From positions 1-11,909 of the forward strand of contig MU839344.1 of NCBI GenBank assembly GCA_030685235.1: a DNA stretch of 11,909 nucleotides, in the 5' to 3' direction. Source of the stretch: Copromyces sp. CBS 386.78 (taxonomy: Eukaryota > Ascomycota > Sordariomycetes > Sordariales > Sordariaceae). The first letter of the stretch is position 1. Each line of letters begins with the position of its first letter. The position numbers and the translations under genes are program-made. The notes under the pieces are model-generated. The model was not told the DNA's origin and ran no database searches. It worked only from the letters and a program-made list of their open reading frames with translations. Shown one piece after another: positions 1 through 8,700 of the stretch.

Positions 1-37
1 GATTTTAAAAAACTTAACTAATAAGTATTCTAGAAGA

Positions 38-2450
38 TGGGCGTTTCACTGCCTCCCTCGGGCATATCCAGCTCCGCCCAAGGGAAGACTATTTTTACCT
101 TTTAAATAAAATAAATAGGCAAACGAAATTGAAGACTATAATAGTAAAGTAAATATCTTTACCGACTATTTCTTCTTAAAAATAGAAATCCTAACGGGTT
201 ATTTACTAAATTAGATTTAATTATTAAACGCCAATACCCTAATATTTATTAATAATTTAATTATTAAGGAAGATATTTAGGAAATCCTTTTAAGGATAGT
301 ATTTAATAAGGTACTAAGTATCGACTAATTTTTAAATAAGTTTTTAAAGATATATAAGGAACCGTTTAAGTAAATAATAACGGTTTTCGCCGTAACAAAC
401 CTCTAATTCGGATATTTCCCCTAATAATTTAAAAATATAAAAGTAATTATTTTTAAAAAATTTAAAAAAAGCGCCCAATAATAAAAATTAGCCGGGGTAT
501 AGCAGCTTATATCGCTTTTAAATAACGTTAGAAAAATCTTTAAAACTTTTGTAATTAAAAAATTAATATAAATAGCGGAAAAATATAATCTCTTTTTAAA
601 AGGCTAAATAAGTAACTAAGTAAGCTATTTAACTAAATTCGCTATTTAAATAGTTACCGACGTAATTTATATAATATAGAAATTTAAAACTATAACGTTT
701 TTTATATTCTTGGATTTAAAGGGCGTATTTAATAGAATTAATTATAAATAGCTTTTATATATACTATAGGAAATATAATTCCCGAAATAGATTTTCTAAT
801 AAATTAATAATTTTATTATTAAAAAAAAAGGTTTTCTTTTCTTCGACGACGAAACTTCCTGATTTTATAATATTATAATAAGTGTATTATAAAGTTCCCT
901 TTTTTTATTAATCCTTTTTATTCTCTTTATTACCTTATTATATTATAAGTTAACTATTATTTAAAATACGATTACTATTAGTTTCGCCAATAATATTAAT
1001 ATTATCGTAGTAATTAAAACTATTAAAGAAAATTATTAAACGTTTTAAATAATATAGGATATTTATTAGGGTTAAGTAATTAAGAAAAGAATAGAGTTCG
1101 AAGTAAATAAAATAGAATTTATATATTTTATATAAATGAAGGAATTAAAAACGGAAATTTTCTAAATTAAGGGAATTATATTTAAATTAATAGAATCGAT
1201 TAAATTCTTTAGGGTTTAATTAAATTAGAAATTTAATTACCGAATATACGTAGAAGTAGTAAAAAAGAAAATAATTATATAAACGAATATACTAATATAA
1301 TTAGTAGCGAAAATTTAGGGTTATTCTTTTATGCGAACGAAAGAAATTTATATTAAATATATTCGGAGCGCGATTATATATAGAATATTAGCCTTCTATT
1401 AACCGACCGAAATTTATAATAAATTACGAGGGATAGTAATTAAACTAATTAAATATTAAATTAAATATTTAAAAATTATTGCCGGGGTATATAAAATTAT
1501 ACTAATAAAGAATTTAAAAATAGAATTTTTTTATCTATTATTCGACTTTTATTTTAATAAATAGGTTAGGGTTTTCGAAAAAAGGTTCGCCCGTACAAAT
1601 TAAATAGGGTTTGTCCGAAGGATTGTAATTTAAATAATTAATTATATTTAAGTAAAGACAATAAAAAGTTAATTATCCGCCAATAGATTAGAAAGTAGTA
1701 CTACTAAAATTAAATAAGTTAAAGAATAAGTATTAATAGAAAAACTACTGGCGATTATAATAGCTTTATCCCTAATAACGGGGGCGCCGCCGCCCCTATT
1801 ATAAATATTAAAATTAACCGCTATAGATTATAAAATGTAATTAGAAGAAATAATAATAAAAAAGTATGTATTATACTATAATTATTAATTAACGGCGGTA
1901 GTAATTAAATTAGGCCGATAGTACAAATTTATTATCGCTAATTTTAACCTAAAATTTAATAATAATATTATAAAATAGTATATAATTAGTATAAAACGAA
2001 AAAAGAAGAAAATTTAATAATTAGAAGAAAACGATAAGTAGTATTTATTATTTAAAACGAAGAGTTCCCTTCTTACCTAAGTAAGGACGGAAATTATAGG
2101 CTTTTAGTCCTTTTTCTTCTAGAAGAAGGTTCTAGATATTATAATATTAATTTATTTTTATAGTACGAATAAAGAAACTTTTACGTATATTATCCTAAAT
2201 TATCTATAAATAGCCGATTATTAAATAATAATAATTAATTAACTATAAATAAAAAAAGAATTTTGAATTTATTTAAACGACGGAACCCGAATTAAAAGGA
2301 TCCTTTCGTAAATATTATAATTTAATAAATTAAATAAATATTATTTAGTAATCGAATTAGAGGGAGAGTAGTATAATAAATTCGCGCGGTATTTATAAAT
2401 ATATTCGATTATAATATTAGAATAAAAAAATATAAGAAAAATAAGAAGAG
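38..2450 (+). pseudogene. RIP-degraded Tad1/I-like LINE ORF2 (reverse transcriptase and C-terminal region)
   Basis: A non-LTR retrotransposon polymerase remnant, which when intact would reverse-transcribe its own RNA at a genomic nick. One frame (first codon base at positions equal to 2 modulo 3) can be followed from 38 to about 2440 despite dozens of TAA/TAG codons. Recognisable blocks: a pre-RT stretch near 270-480 resembling the planted-helix and finger region; a SLLNNV block near 512; LDLKGVFNR at 710-736 (motif A, catalytic Asp at 713-715); SFANN at 980-994, where the usual F-A-D-D is F-A-N-N; a thumb/C-terminal block near 1481-1590 (AGVYK, then DFYFNK); and the typical LINE C-terminal block with V-R-T-E-I-I-G-F at 2081-2104, followed by ETFTYIILN. 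The tail is VIELEGE near 2348. No endonuclease domain precedes the RT, so the copy is 5'-incomplete. Family-level identity is secure; the exact clade (Tad1 type) is inferred from motif spacing. Confidence 0.85.
48..95. repeat. Left arm of a 48-bp perfect inverted repeat (partner 11030-11077)
   Basis: The segment ACTGCCTCCCTCGGGC...AAGACTATTTT is the exact reverse complement of 11030-11077. Weaker similarity continues inward for about 40 more bases on both sides and outward for about 10. It keeps several CpA/TpG sites although the surrounding DNA has almost none. In this left copy it also reads in the same frame as the LINE remnant (CLPRAYPAPPKGRLF), so it may be coding DNA rather than a true transposon terminus. 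Confidence 0.85.
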
Positions 2451-3211
2451 GAGGAATTAAATTATATTAATTATAGTAATTACTTAATTACGAAGGCGGT
2501 ACCGAAGTAACTAATTAATATTCTTCGCGGGCGAAGAATTTATAGAATATATTAAATATTAATTCTTAATTCTTAATAATTTTATAACGCTATTAAACCT
2601 AATTTTCATTAACTGGAGGGGGACCGATAAAATTATTAATTATTATCGGAGAATTAATATTAATATTTCTTCTATTAAAATTAAAAATAGGAATAGAAGA
2701 ATAATCGACTAAGAATATTTCACAATATTTTTAACGCTAATAATCTTCGACCTTTATATTCTAATAATAAAGAAGGATATTAGGGTCGTATAACAGATTA
2801 TCTACAATTAAGCGCTTATATATATTTTTAAAGAAATTAATATAAACGTTACGGAAACGACGAATTAGGGGATTAATATTATTTTAGGAGCGGGATAAAA
2901 TAATAACTATAATTTAAACGGCGTTATACTTATTATAATAATTTAATAAAATATTTAATATATATTTTATATTAGTAATAAGATAAATAGTATTCTATTT
3001 ACTAACGTTTCGAAGAACGTTAGAAAAGAAAATAAAAAGAAAACCGTAAGAGGAAATTTACTCTTAATATTAATATAATAAATATATTCCGCAAAGAGTG
3101 TATAGAATATAATTATATTAAAAGACGGAATATTATAAATATAATTAATAAATTTTAAATTATAATAGAAGTAGGGAACGCGACGGATAATACTAGTTAA
3201 TATAATTAGCG
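2450..3211. other. Gene-free RIP-mutated stretch, unassigned
   Basis: AT-rich DNA between the first LINE remnant and the 758-bp repeat. On the + strand a semi-open frame runs from about 2535 (EEFIEYIKY) to about 3080 with many TAA/TAG codons. It has a protein-like feel but no motif I can name. It could be a gag/ORF1-type remnant or the 3' flank of the LINE. No RNA gene or clean repeat was seen. Confidence 0.4.
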
Positions 3212-3969
3212 GGGAAAAAAGGAAATAAATATAAGGATAAAAAAGATTTATTAGCCGGGAAAAAAATTAAAGGCGGGGTTAGAAATTAATACCCGGATAA
3301 AGGTTTAAAATTCGGGCGCTAGAAAAAAGGGGGGCGTAAAGGAATAAACGAATTTAGGGGACGGGGAATTTATTATACAGACGAAATTAATATTATATTT
3401 AATAATATTATAATTAATATAAATTATAAAGTTTAAAGGGTTAAATATATAGTCGGGAAGACGGTCGGGGGTACGGCTAGTAAAAGAAAACGCTATTTTA
3501 AAAATTAATTAAATAAAGAAGAAGGGAAAATTCGAAAGATAGCGGCGGAGAAGAATTTTTATATAGAAGGAAAGGAGGGGCCCTTACGCTTATATAAACC
3601 TTAGTAGAGTTATAGGAATTTAAAGGATAATAACGAAGCGGGAATAAGGGTAAACGATAGGGAAGAGACGATTATTATAAATAATTTAAGAGGAAGGAGC
3701 AGCGTACGAAAGTAGTATTTCGATTATTCTAATATTAAATCGAAGGTAATAAAGGGGAAGTAACTTATTTACTAAGGCGGTAAGTAAATATTGCTATAAA
3801 TAGAATCGAAATAGAGTAGGCGCAATTTATTCGCGACCGAAAGGAGCTAGCGGTTTTTATCCGACGGCGCTTATCGCCGTACAGTTTCCTCTAGAGAACT
3901 AGGAGAAGTACCCTATACCAATAAGGCGCTATAGATAAGTAATATAGGGAATAAGACTATTATTATTAT
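3212..3969. repeat. Left arm of a 758-bp inverted repeat, more heavily mutated copy
   Basis: This block is the reverse complement of 8701-9458. Both copies are 758 bp long, so differences are essentially substitutions. Compared on the same strand, the left copy mostly has A where the right copy has G, with some C-to-T, as expected from RIP acting mainly on the minus strand of this copy. A shared GC-richer core lies at about 3835-3945 (cggcgcttatcgccg; ctctagagaactagg). At its right edge a 5'-truncated LINE starts immediately. The identity of the block is unclear: a piece of the gypsy-like element seen to the right (leader or gag N-terminus) or an LTR-like unit. Clean TG...CA ends are not visible. 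Confidence 0.85.
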
Positions 3970-4790
3970 TTAAAGTATATAAATTAACGTCGACGTTTAA
4001 TATTAAAATAAAAACCTTTTACTTACTATTTAACTTCTATTTTAATAAAAAAGTAAGGGCGTTCGAAAATCGGTTTAATAAATCCCCGGCGGCGACCTTC
4101 GTAAAGGAAATGCCCGAAAAAATCGTAATAAAATTCCGAACGGGTAAAAAAAAGAAATTACTATAACCGCCACTAATTAACGGTAAAGCGAAAATAAAAT
4201 AGGCTTAATACTAAGCCCTATCTATTATATTATAAAAGGAAGTTAAAGAGCCTATACTAAACGAAAGTGAGAGGTAGTTAAAAACGGCTATTAAAAGAGA
4301 ATAAATTACGAAGTAATATATTAAGGTAGTAAAAGTTATAAAAAAGAAAAAGAAATTAAATACCGCCGAAGTATAGGCGAAATTTAATAAAGTTACCCTA
4401 TAATATTATATTTAGCCTAATACAAACAATAATATAACGCTATATTACTTTTTTAAAGTAATAAATTCCTTCTTAATTTAAATTAGGACGGAGAAAATCG
4501 GCTTCAAAGTTTTCCTATTCGAAAAAAAAGTACCGGATATCCTTATACTTTACTACCGGTATAAATTAAAAAAGGAAACGTTTAAATATATTGTATTAAA
4601 TTATATAGAAATAGAAATATAAAATTAAAGGACTTATCGTAGCTTATAAATATTAAATAATTTTATAATTAATTCGAAAACGTATAAAGTATAAATAAAA
4701 TCCTTCGTTAAACTTTATAGTTAGGTAAATTATAAGAGTACCGCTTAACGGTAAAGATTGAATAAGTAAAAGAAATAAAGGAAGTATTAA
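3970..4790 (+). pseudogene. 5'-truncated second LINE copy (RT C-terminal part only)
   Basis: This is the C-terminal portion of the same kind of LINE ORF2 as 38-2450, kept in one frame (codons starting at multiples of 3). The copy begins at about KVYK (3972-3983), continues with FNFYFNKKVRAFENR (near 4030-4075), and reaches the C-terminal block EKIGFKVFLFEKKVP at 4491-4535, then KKETFKYIVLN near 4570-4605. These blocks match 1490-1600 and 2081-2190 of the first copy, but the two are clearly diverged family members rather than a recent duplicate. Everything upstream of the AGVYK position, including the catalytic core, is missing. Severe 5' truncation is typical of incomplete LINE integration. 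The 5' edge coincides exactly with the end of the 758-bp repeat. The 3' end is estimated; no clear poly-A tail remains. Confidence 0.72.
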
Positions 4791-4829
4791 AAAATTTTGA
4801 ATAATTATTAGAGAATGAATATAAAAATA

Positions 4830-6450
4830 TATTTATCTACCCTCCAAACTATTATACTTAAATATAGAGAAAAACTATAGGAGGTTATTAACCGGAACTA
4901 CTATAAGAATATAGCGATACTAAAATAATACTATTTACTTCTAATATTTTAATTACCTAATCTTAAAAATAGATTATAAAAAATAACGTAGCGGCGCTAT
5001 AAAGAATATAGGTAGAAATCGCTAAAGAAATATTAAATTTAAACTTCCTAAATATAATTATTTATAAGTTAATTAATTAAAGGGCTGGCCGGAAACGAAA
5101 TAGGCCTAATATATTCGCTTTTGTTACTATTAATATTAAAATAATCGTCGTCGGAATCGGTATTAATTCCTTCGTTTAATATAAATTCGTTTTTATTAAT
5201 TTCGGACCGCTAGGGTAAAATTTTTATACCGCCGCACCTACTTCTAACGGCCGAAGTAGGGCCGAAAATAAAATTAATAGATATAATAAATATTTTAAAA
5301 TAAATTAATTAATTTATAGCCTATATATTTTTAATTTAAGGACGGGTTAATAACGGGGCTTTAATAAGAATCGGAAGGGACTTACGTTGTTTGCAATAGA
5401 ATTGAAACGGGAGGAGATAAATTTAAACATAATATTAATATTAATAGAAATATCTTCGATATCCTTAATATAAATATTAACTTTATTAAAACGATTATTA
5501 AATATAATAAATTAAAAATCGACTTTAGTAACTAACGCTTCTATAATATAAAGAACCTTATTTATAATAATACGTAAGAATATAATATTATAGTAGATAA
5601 TATTAACGTCTATATTATAACCGTTAACGTCGGTTTCTAATTTCTTCTTTTTCGAAGTAATAAGGGGGCTAAAAATCTCTATAATATCGTTCTAATCGTT
5701 ATTAAGAGCCGAAATAGCGTTATCGGTATCTTCGATTTTAATAATTATATATTATATAAAAGCTACTTTAGCGAAGGCGTTAAATAATAAAGAAAGTACC
5801 GGAATACTAGCGGAAATATAACGAATTTCGAACGTAGTTTTAACGAAAGTACGAATAATATTAATATAAGGATTGCCCGAATATATTTTAGAACGTTTAC
5901 TACGTTTATAATATTTATAAATAGTATATAGTTTAATTAATATAGAATTAACGACGACCCTAATATTATATCGAATTAAAATAACGATAGAACTTATAAA
6001 AATCGATAAAATAACGAACCTTATTATAAATAAAGTAAAATAATATATAATTATAGAGCGCGTGCGGGATTACGTAATAAAATACTTTAATGTGTTAAAA
6101 ATATTAAATATTATTTATTGGAAAACGGAAATAAATTGTAATAACTTCGTATTTTTTAATATTATCGGCTTTAATTTTTTTAAAGAAATTATTTTTAATT
6201 ACGGCGCGGGTAACGGCCCTAACCTTCCGGCCGGAAGGAATATAAAATATAGCCGAAACTAATATAGTAATTTTTAATTTACTATTAGAAATTTTAACGG
6301 CCTTCGCTTTAAATATTTTAGCCCTACTATCGGACGGACTAATATTATTAGTAAAAAATATTATAAAAGATTTATAAGTATAACGAAATAGTATAAATGG
6401 GCCGGGTACGGGAAAATTATAGGCGGATAGTAATAAGGAAATTAGAAAGT
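4830..6450 (-). pseudogene. Unrecognised protein remnant on the minus strand, frame-broken
   Basis: I do not recognise this protein. Reading right to left, block 1 (about 6430-6100) contains SDSRAKIFKAKAVKIS and then IPSGRKVRAVTRAVIKN (near 6190-6241). Block 2 (about 5960-5335), in another frame, is open for about 180 codons with only a few stops and contains SASIPVLSLLFNAFAKVAF, an EDTDNAISALNND stretch and a Lys-rich patch. Block 3 (about 5300-5080), again shifted, has a Cys/Gly patch (RSRCGG), then an acidic patch DSDDDYF at 5138-5158 and RPISFPASPLIN. A weaker block runs to about 4830. Low stop density alone is poor evidence here: RIP on one strand produces TTA/CTA (Leu) on the other. The mixed, non-repetitive residue composition argues for coding, but the + strand could be the original sense strand. 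It could be LINE ORF1/gag, a transposase, or a captured gene. Confidence 0.4.
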
Positions 6451-6950
6451 ATAAAAGGGAAAAAAGAGGGAAAGTTTAAAAAAGGAAAGGAATAATAAAT
6501 AGGAACCTATAAAGCAAACGCGGGGCGCTATAACTATATACAATTAAATCGGGATAAAATAATACGCTTTAGCGCGGCTATAAGCGGTAATAGGTAGTAA
6601 AAAAAGGGGATAGTAAAGGATAATATTATAGGTATATAACCGTTTAAGTTTACTAATTAGGGTAAGAAGAAAAATAGAAAGGGGGTAGGGGGCCGGGGGG
6701 ACTATATAGCGGGAATTTATAATTACAGCCTCTAGAGGGCGGTAAGGCTATCCAAAGAGGGAGATAAATAAGGAAAATAGCGGCGCTATAGCGCGACCGT
6801 CGCGATAGCGAAGCAAGGGGTTTTTACCCGGCCGCAAAGCACGGTTTTTCCTCCTAACTACGAATAGAAACAGCACCGCATGCCCACTAGGTAGACTAGA
6901 CAATAGTTAGCGTATATAAGACCAATAATAATATAAGGGTTCAAATTACT
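6450..6950. other. Gene-free stretch, less AT-rich, upstream of the minus-strand remnant
   Basis: No convincing coding frame on either strand. The stretch is purine-biased on the + strand (runs such as gaaaaaagagggaaag and agaaagggggtagggg), with a GC-rich patch at about 6780-6845 (gcggcgctatagcgcgaccg). Local similarity of 6785-6900 to the 3835-3945 core of the 758-bp repeat (gcgaccg, ggtttttaccc, cctcctaacta) hints at a distant third relative, but I could not establish a continuous alignment. Confidence 0.35.
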
Positions 6951-7034
6951 ATAGTATAATAGTTATACAACGGTATAGAGATTTACTACTATTGCAAATT
7001 TGGATAGGGTAGTACAACGGTTTAATAAGCTATA

Positions 7035-7106
7035 ACCGTATTACAACCGTTCTACAACCGTTGCAACATCTACAACTATAGGATTTTTGCACATATAACG
7101 TAATTG
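7035..7106. repeat. Best-conserved inverted-repeat arm, left
   Basis: This 72-bp stretch pairs base for base with the reverse complement of 7701-7772. Shared landmarks are caaccgt...caaccgttgcaa and ctataggatttttgca followed by acgtaattg. Mismatches are largely transitions. Confidence 0.85.
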
Positions 7107-7134
7107 CTAAAAAAATTCTTACTATACAGAAAAT

Positions 7135-7176
7135 TTACAAAGGGAAATCGCGAAGGTTACAAAGGGAAATCGCGAA
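7135..7176. repeat. Two-copy 22-bp tandem repeat
   Basis: The unit ttacaaagggaaatcgcgaa plus two bases occurs twice in a row (7135-7156 and 7157-7176). The first copy also corresponds to the right-arm sequence at about 7647-7666 in inverted orientation (cttcgcaacttcccttt), so the duplication happened within the left arm. Confidence 0.85.
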
Positions 7177-7193
7177 TCTAAGCTAATATTCTT

Positions 7194-7308
7194 CTTTTTT
7201 TTCTTTTTTTTTCTTTTTTTTTCTTTTTTTTTCTTTTTTTTTCTTTTTTTTTCTTTTTTTTTCTTTTTTTTTCTTTTTTTTTCTTTTTTTTTTTTTTCTT
7301 TTTTTTTT
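7194..7308. repeat. 10-bp periodic CTTTTTTTTT array (A9G on the minus strand)
   Basis: Single C residues interrupt long T runs. Nine of them, 7203 to 7283, are spaced exactly 10 bp apart; others at 7191, 7194 and 7298 are off-register. On the minus strand it lies immediately downstream of the tRNA-like sequence and so could be the expanded A-rich tail of a SINE or tRNA retropseudogene. The 66-codon Lys-rich frame through it is an artefact. Array length could also be affected by sequencing slippage. Confidence 0.9.
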
Positions 7309-7330
7309 AAAAAAAAGAACAAAAATTTTT

Positions 7331-7400
7331 GTCACAGCGAGGAATCGAACAAGAGTCTAACAATAAAGAACTACTTTATTAACCACTTGGCCACTAGGCC
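7331..7400 (-). pseudogene. Decayed tRNA-like sequence (possible SINE head)
   Basis: On the minus strand an exact A-box-like TGGCCAAGTGG (7383-7393) and a near-perfect B-box TGTTCGATTCC (7341-7351) are spaced as in a tRNA gene. An anticodon-arm-like hairpin ATAAA-GTAGTTC-TTTAT lies between them, whose loop would present AGT if functional. The 3' acceptor strand CTGTGAC does not pair properly with the 5' GGCCTAG, and the T-stem is poorly paired, so this is not a functional tRNA. The TGGCC-AAGTGGTTAA start resembles Ser/Leu-type tRNAs. An A-rich tail follows directly downstream. I infer a tRNA-derived SINE fragment or retropseudogene with an intact-looking internal Pol III promoter. Confidence 0.6.
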
Positions 7401-7700
7401 AAATTTCTTAAAGAAAGGCTTAGTTTTTCTTACTTATAAAAGGGAAGTTAATTTTTTTTTTTTTTTTCTAAAGACCCATTCGGTAAAAATTTTTTAAACT
7501 AAGATTTCTCATTAAATAGAAGGCGCGCGGACCTCTAGCCGGGTACAAAATAACTACCAAAAAATAGCGCTTATTTTAGTACCCTTTTTATTTTTAGGGT
7601 TAAAGTTATTAGTAAAGAAAAAAACTTGGTCATTTTCGTAAGAAATAACCTTCGCAACTTCCCTTTATTAATTTTCAAGAATTTTCTGGGAAGGTGGGTC

Positions 7701-7772
7701 CAATTACGTCATGTATGCAAAAATCCTATAGTTGCAAATATTGCAACGGTTGCAGGACGGTTGCAACACGGT
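7701..7772. repeat. Best-conserved inverted-repeat arm, right
   Basis: Reverse complement of 7035-7106. This copy keeps more TpG/CpA (ttgcaacggttgcagg), so it is the less mutated arm. Confidence 0.85.
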
Positions 7773-7842
7773 TACAAATGCTAGGAACCGTTGCACCACC
7801 GCTACAAATATTAAAACCGTTATACAACTACTATACAACTGG

Positions 7843-8700
7843 AAAAGCATCCCTATATACTCCTAGCTAAGATTTCGGTTAATTGGCTACGGCCTCCCGC
7901 CATAGACTTACTAGGGTTTATAGTTCGAGTCCTATAAAAGCCTATCTTCCGAACGTACTTCTATACTTCTCTTCCTTTTTTCTCTTCGTATAATTATGTA
8001 TATTTTACATTTATACCTAACTTTTCGCCCTCTACCCGTAATAGTTAATTATACTTTTTAATTATTGCGTTTATAGTGTAAACCTATTTTTTATTGCGAT
8101 TATTTTTTAATTGCGCGCGTGCAAGGATTGCCTCGTTATAAATTGCTAAGTTTAATACCCCCCCCTAAGTATTAATAATTGTAGTTATAATAATTGTCTA
8201 ATTAAGATTCTAGATTTCCTTTTATTAATATGTAAGGGAAGGCACTCTTTATTTAATAAATAAGGGATCGCTTCGTTTCGATTACTTTAAACGGTCCTAA
8301 TAGCGGACCTTCTTTTTTATTAAACGGTCCCTAGCGAGGATTGCTCTTTTACTTTATATTTTATAATGATAATAATCCCGCCCTTTTCTCCCTTAACGGT
8401 AATATTGGTAGTAGTAATCTTCCTAACCTTTTTACTCTTACTTTTATTTTAGTATCCTATTTGATTTAAAATCGTTGCGTTCTATTATTAATACTTTTAA
8501 TAGTAAGTTTAATATTATAGTTTATTGCGTTGTACTTTTCGAACTTCTTTAACCTATAATTATAATTCTCGCTAATATTTTTAAAGGTTTCGATTAAGAA
8601 GAAGGTTTCCCTATCCTACGCGAATATTTCGAAGTAGCCGCTCTCTTTTTTAAAGCCCCCGCTTTCTAATTTATTATTGCGCTTTTTAATTGCTTTTATT
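7843..8700. other. Transition zone with possible LTR-retrotransposon parts, orientation unresolved
   Basis: Two readings compete. On the minus strand, 8690-8200 has a weakly protein-like frame ending in GPFKVIE (near 8295-8325), reminiscent of the integrase GPY/F module. It is followed by an 8-G purine tract (C run 8158-8165) that could be a polypurine tract with an LTR beginning just beyond. On the + strand, TGGTAGTAGTAATC near 8406 resembles a primer-binding site, and a TATA-like tataaaag sits at 7933-7940, which would make 7843-8405 a 5' LTR upstream of the gag remnant. Neither is proven. TpG survives mainly in TTGC contexts here. No intact frame is present. Confidence 0.3.
7868..7945 (+). 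other. Second tRNA-like block with B-box
   Basis: AGTTCGAGTCC at 7922-7932 is one base from the B-box consensus, and TCGGTTAATTGG at 7875-7886 resembles an A-box at suitable distance. The T-arm region forms TTTATAG/CTATAAA with an 8-base loop, as if one G had been lost from a normal T-stem. Acceptor pairing is weak (aagat/atctt). Probably a tRNA relic or chance similarity. Confidence 0.3.

Larger units (their letters stand above)
6951..7842. mobile_element. Inverted-repeat element of about 0.9 kb with tRNA-like and A-tract core
   Basis: Left arm about 6951-7158 and right arm about 7647-7842 are imperfect reverse complements (best part 7035-7106 against 7701-7772). Many differences are C/T or G/A, so mild RIP may have touched it. 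The arms carry repeated, often mutually inverted CAACGGTTGCA-type motifs, resembling subterminal transposase-binding repeats. The outer edges read roughly gtataatagttatacaacgg on the left and, reverse-complemented, gtatagtagttgtataacgg on the right. No transposase frame is present, so it would be non-autonomous (MITE-like). The core holds the decayed tRNA-like sequence and the A9G array. No confident target-site duplication was found. Alternative: two inverted copies of a longer repeat flanking an unrelated insertion. Confidence 0.65.

Noticed and set aside
3212..3969. Solo LTR
   Set aside because: No clean TG...CA ends or flanking 4-6 bp duplication visible, even allowing for RIP; the partner copy continues into gag-like sequence without an evident boundary.
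6062..6262. 66-codon plus-strand frame
   Set aside because: Lies antisense to the better-looking minus-strand block (IPSGRKVRAVTRAVIKN), has no recognisable motif, and its openness is explained by AT bias.
7035..7140. CRISPR-like array of caaccgt repeats
   Set aside because: The repeats are short, irregular and present in both orientations within inverted arms; spacers are not uniform, and the genome looks eukaryotic.
7122..7322. 66-codon minus-strand frame rich in Lys
   Set aside because: It is the translation of the A9G array plus flanking repeat; low complexity, no coding evidence.
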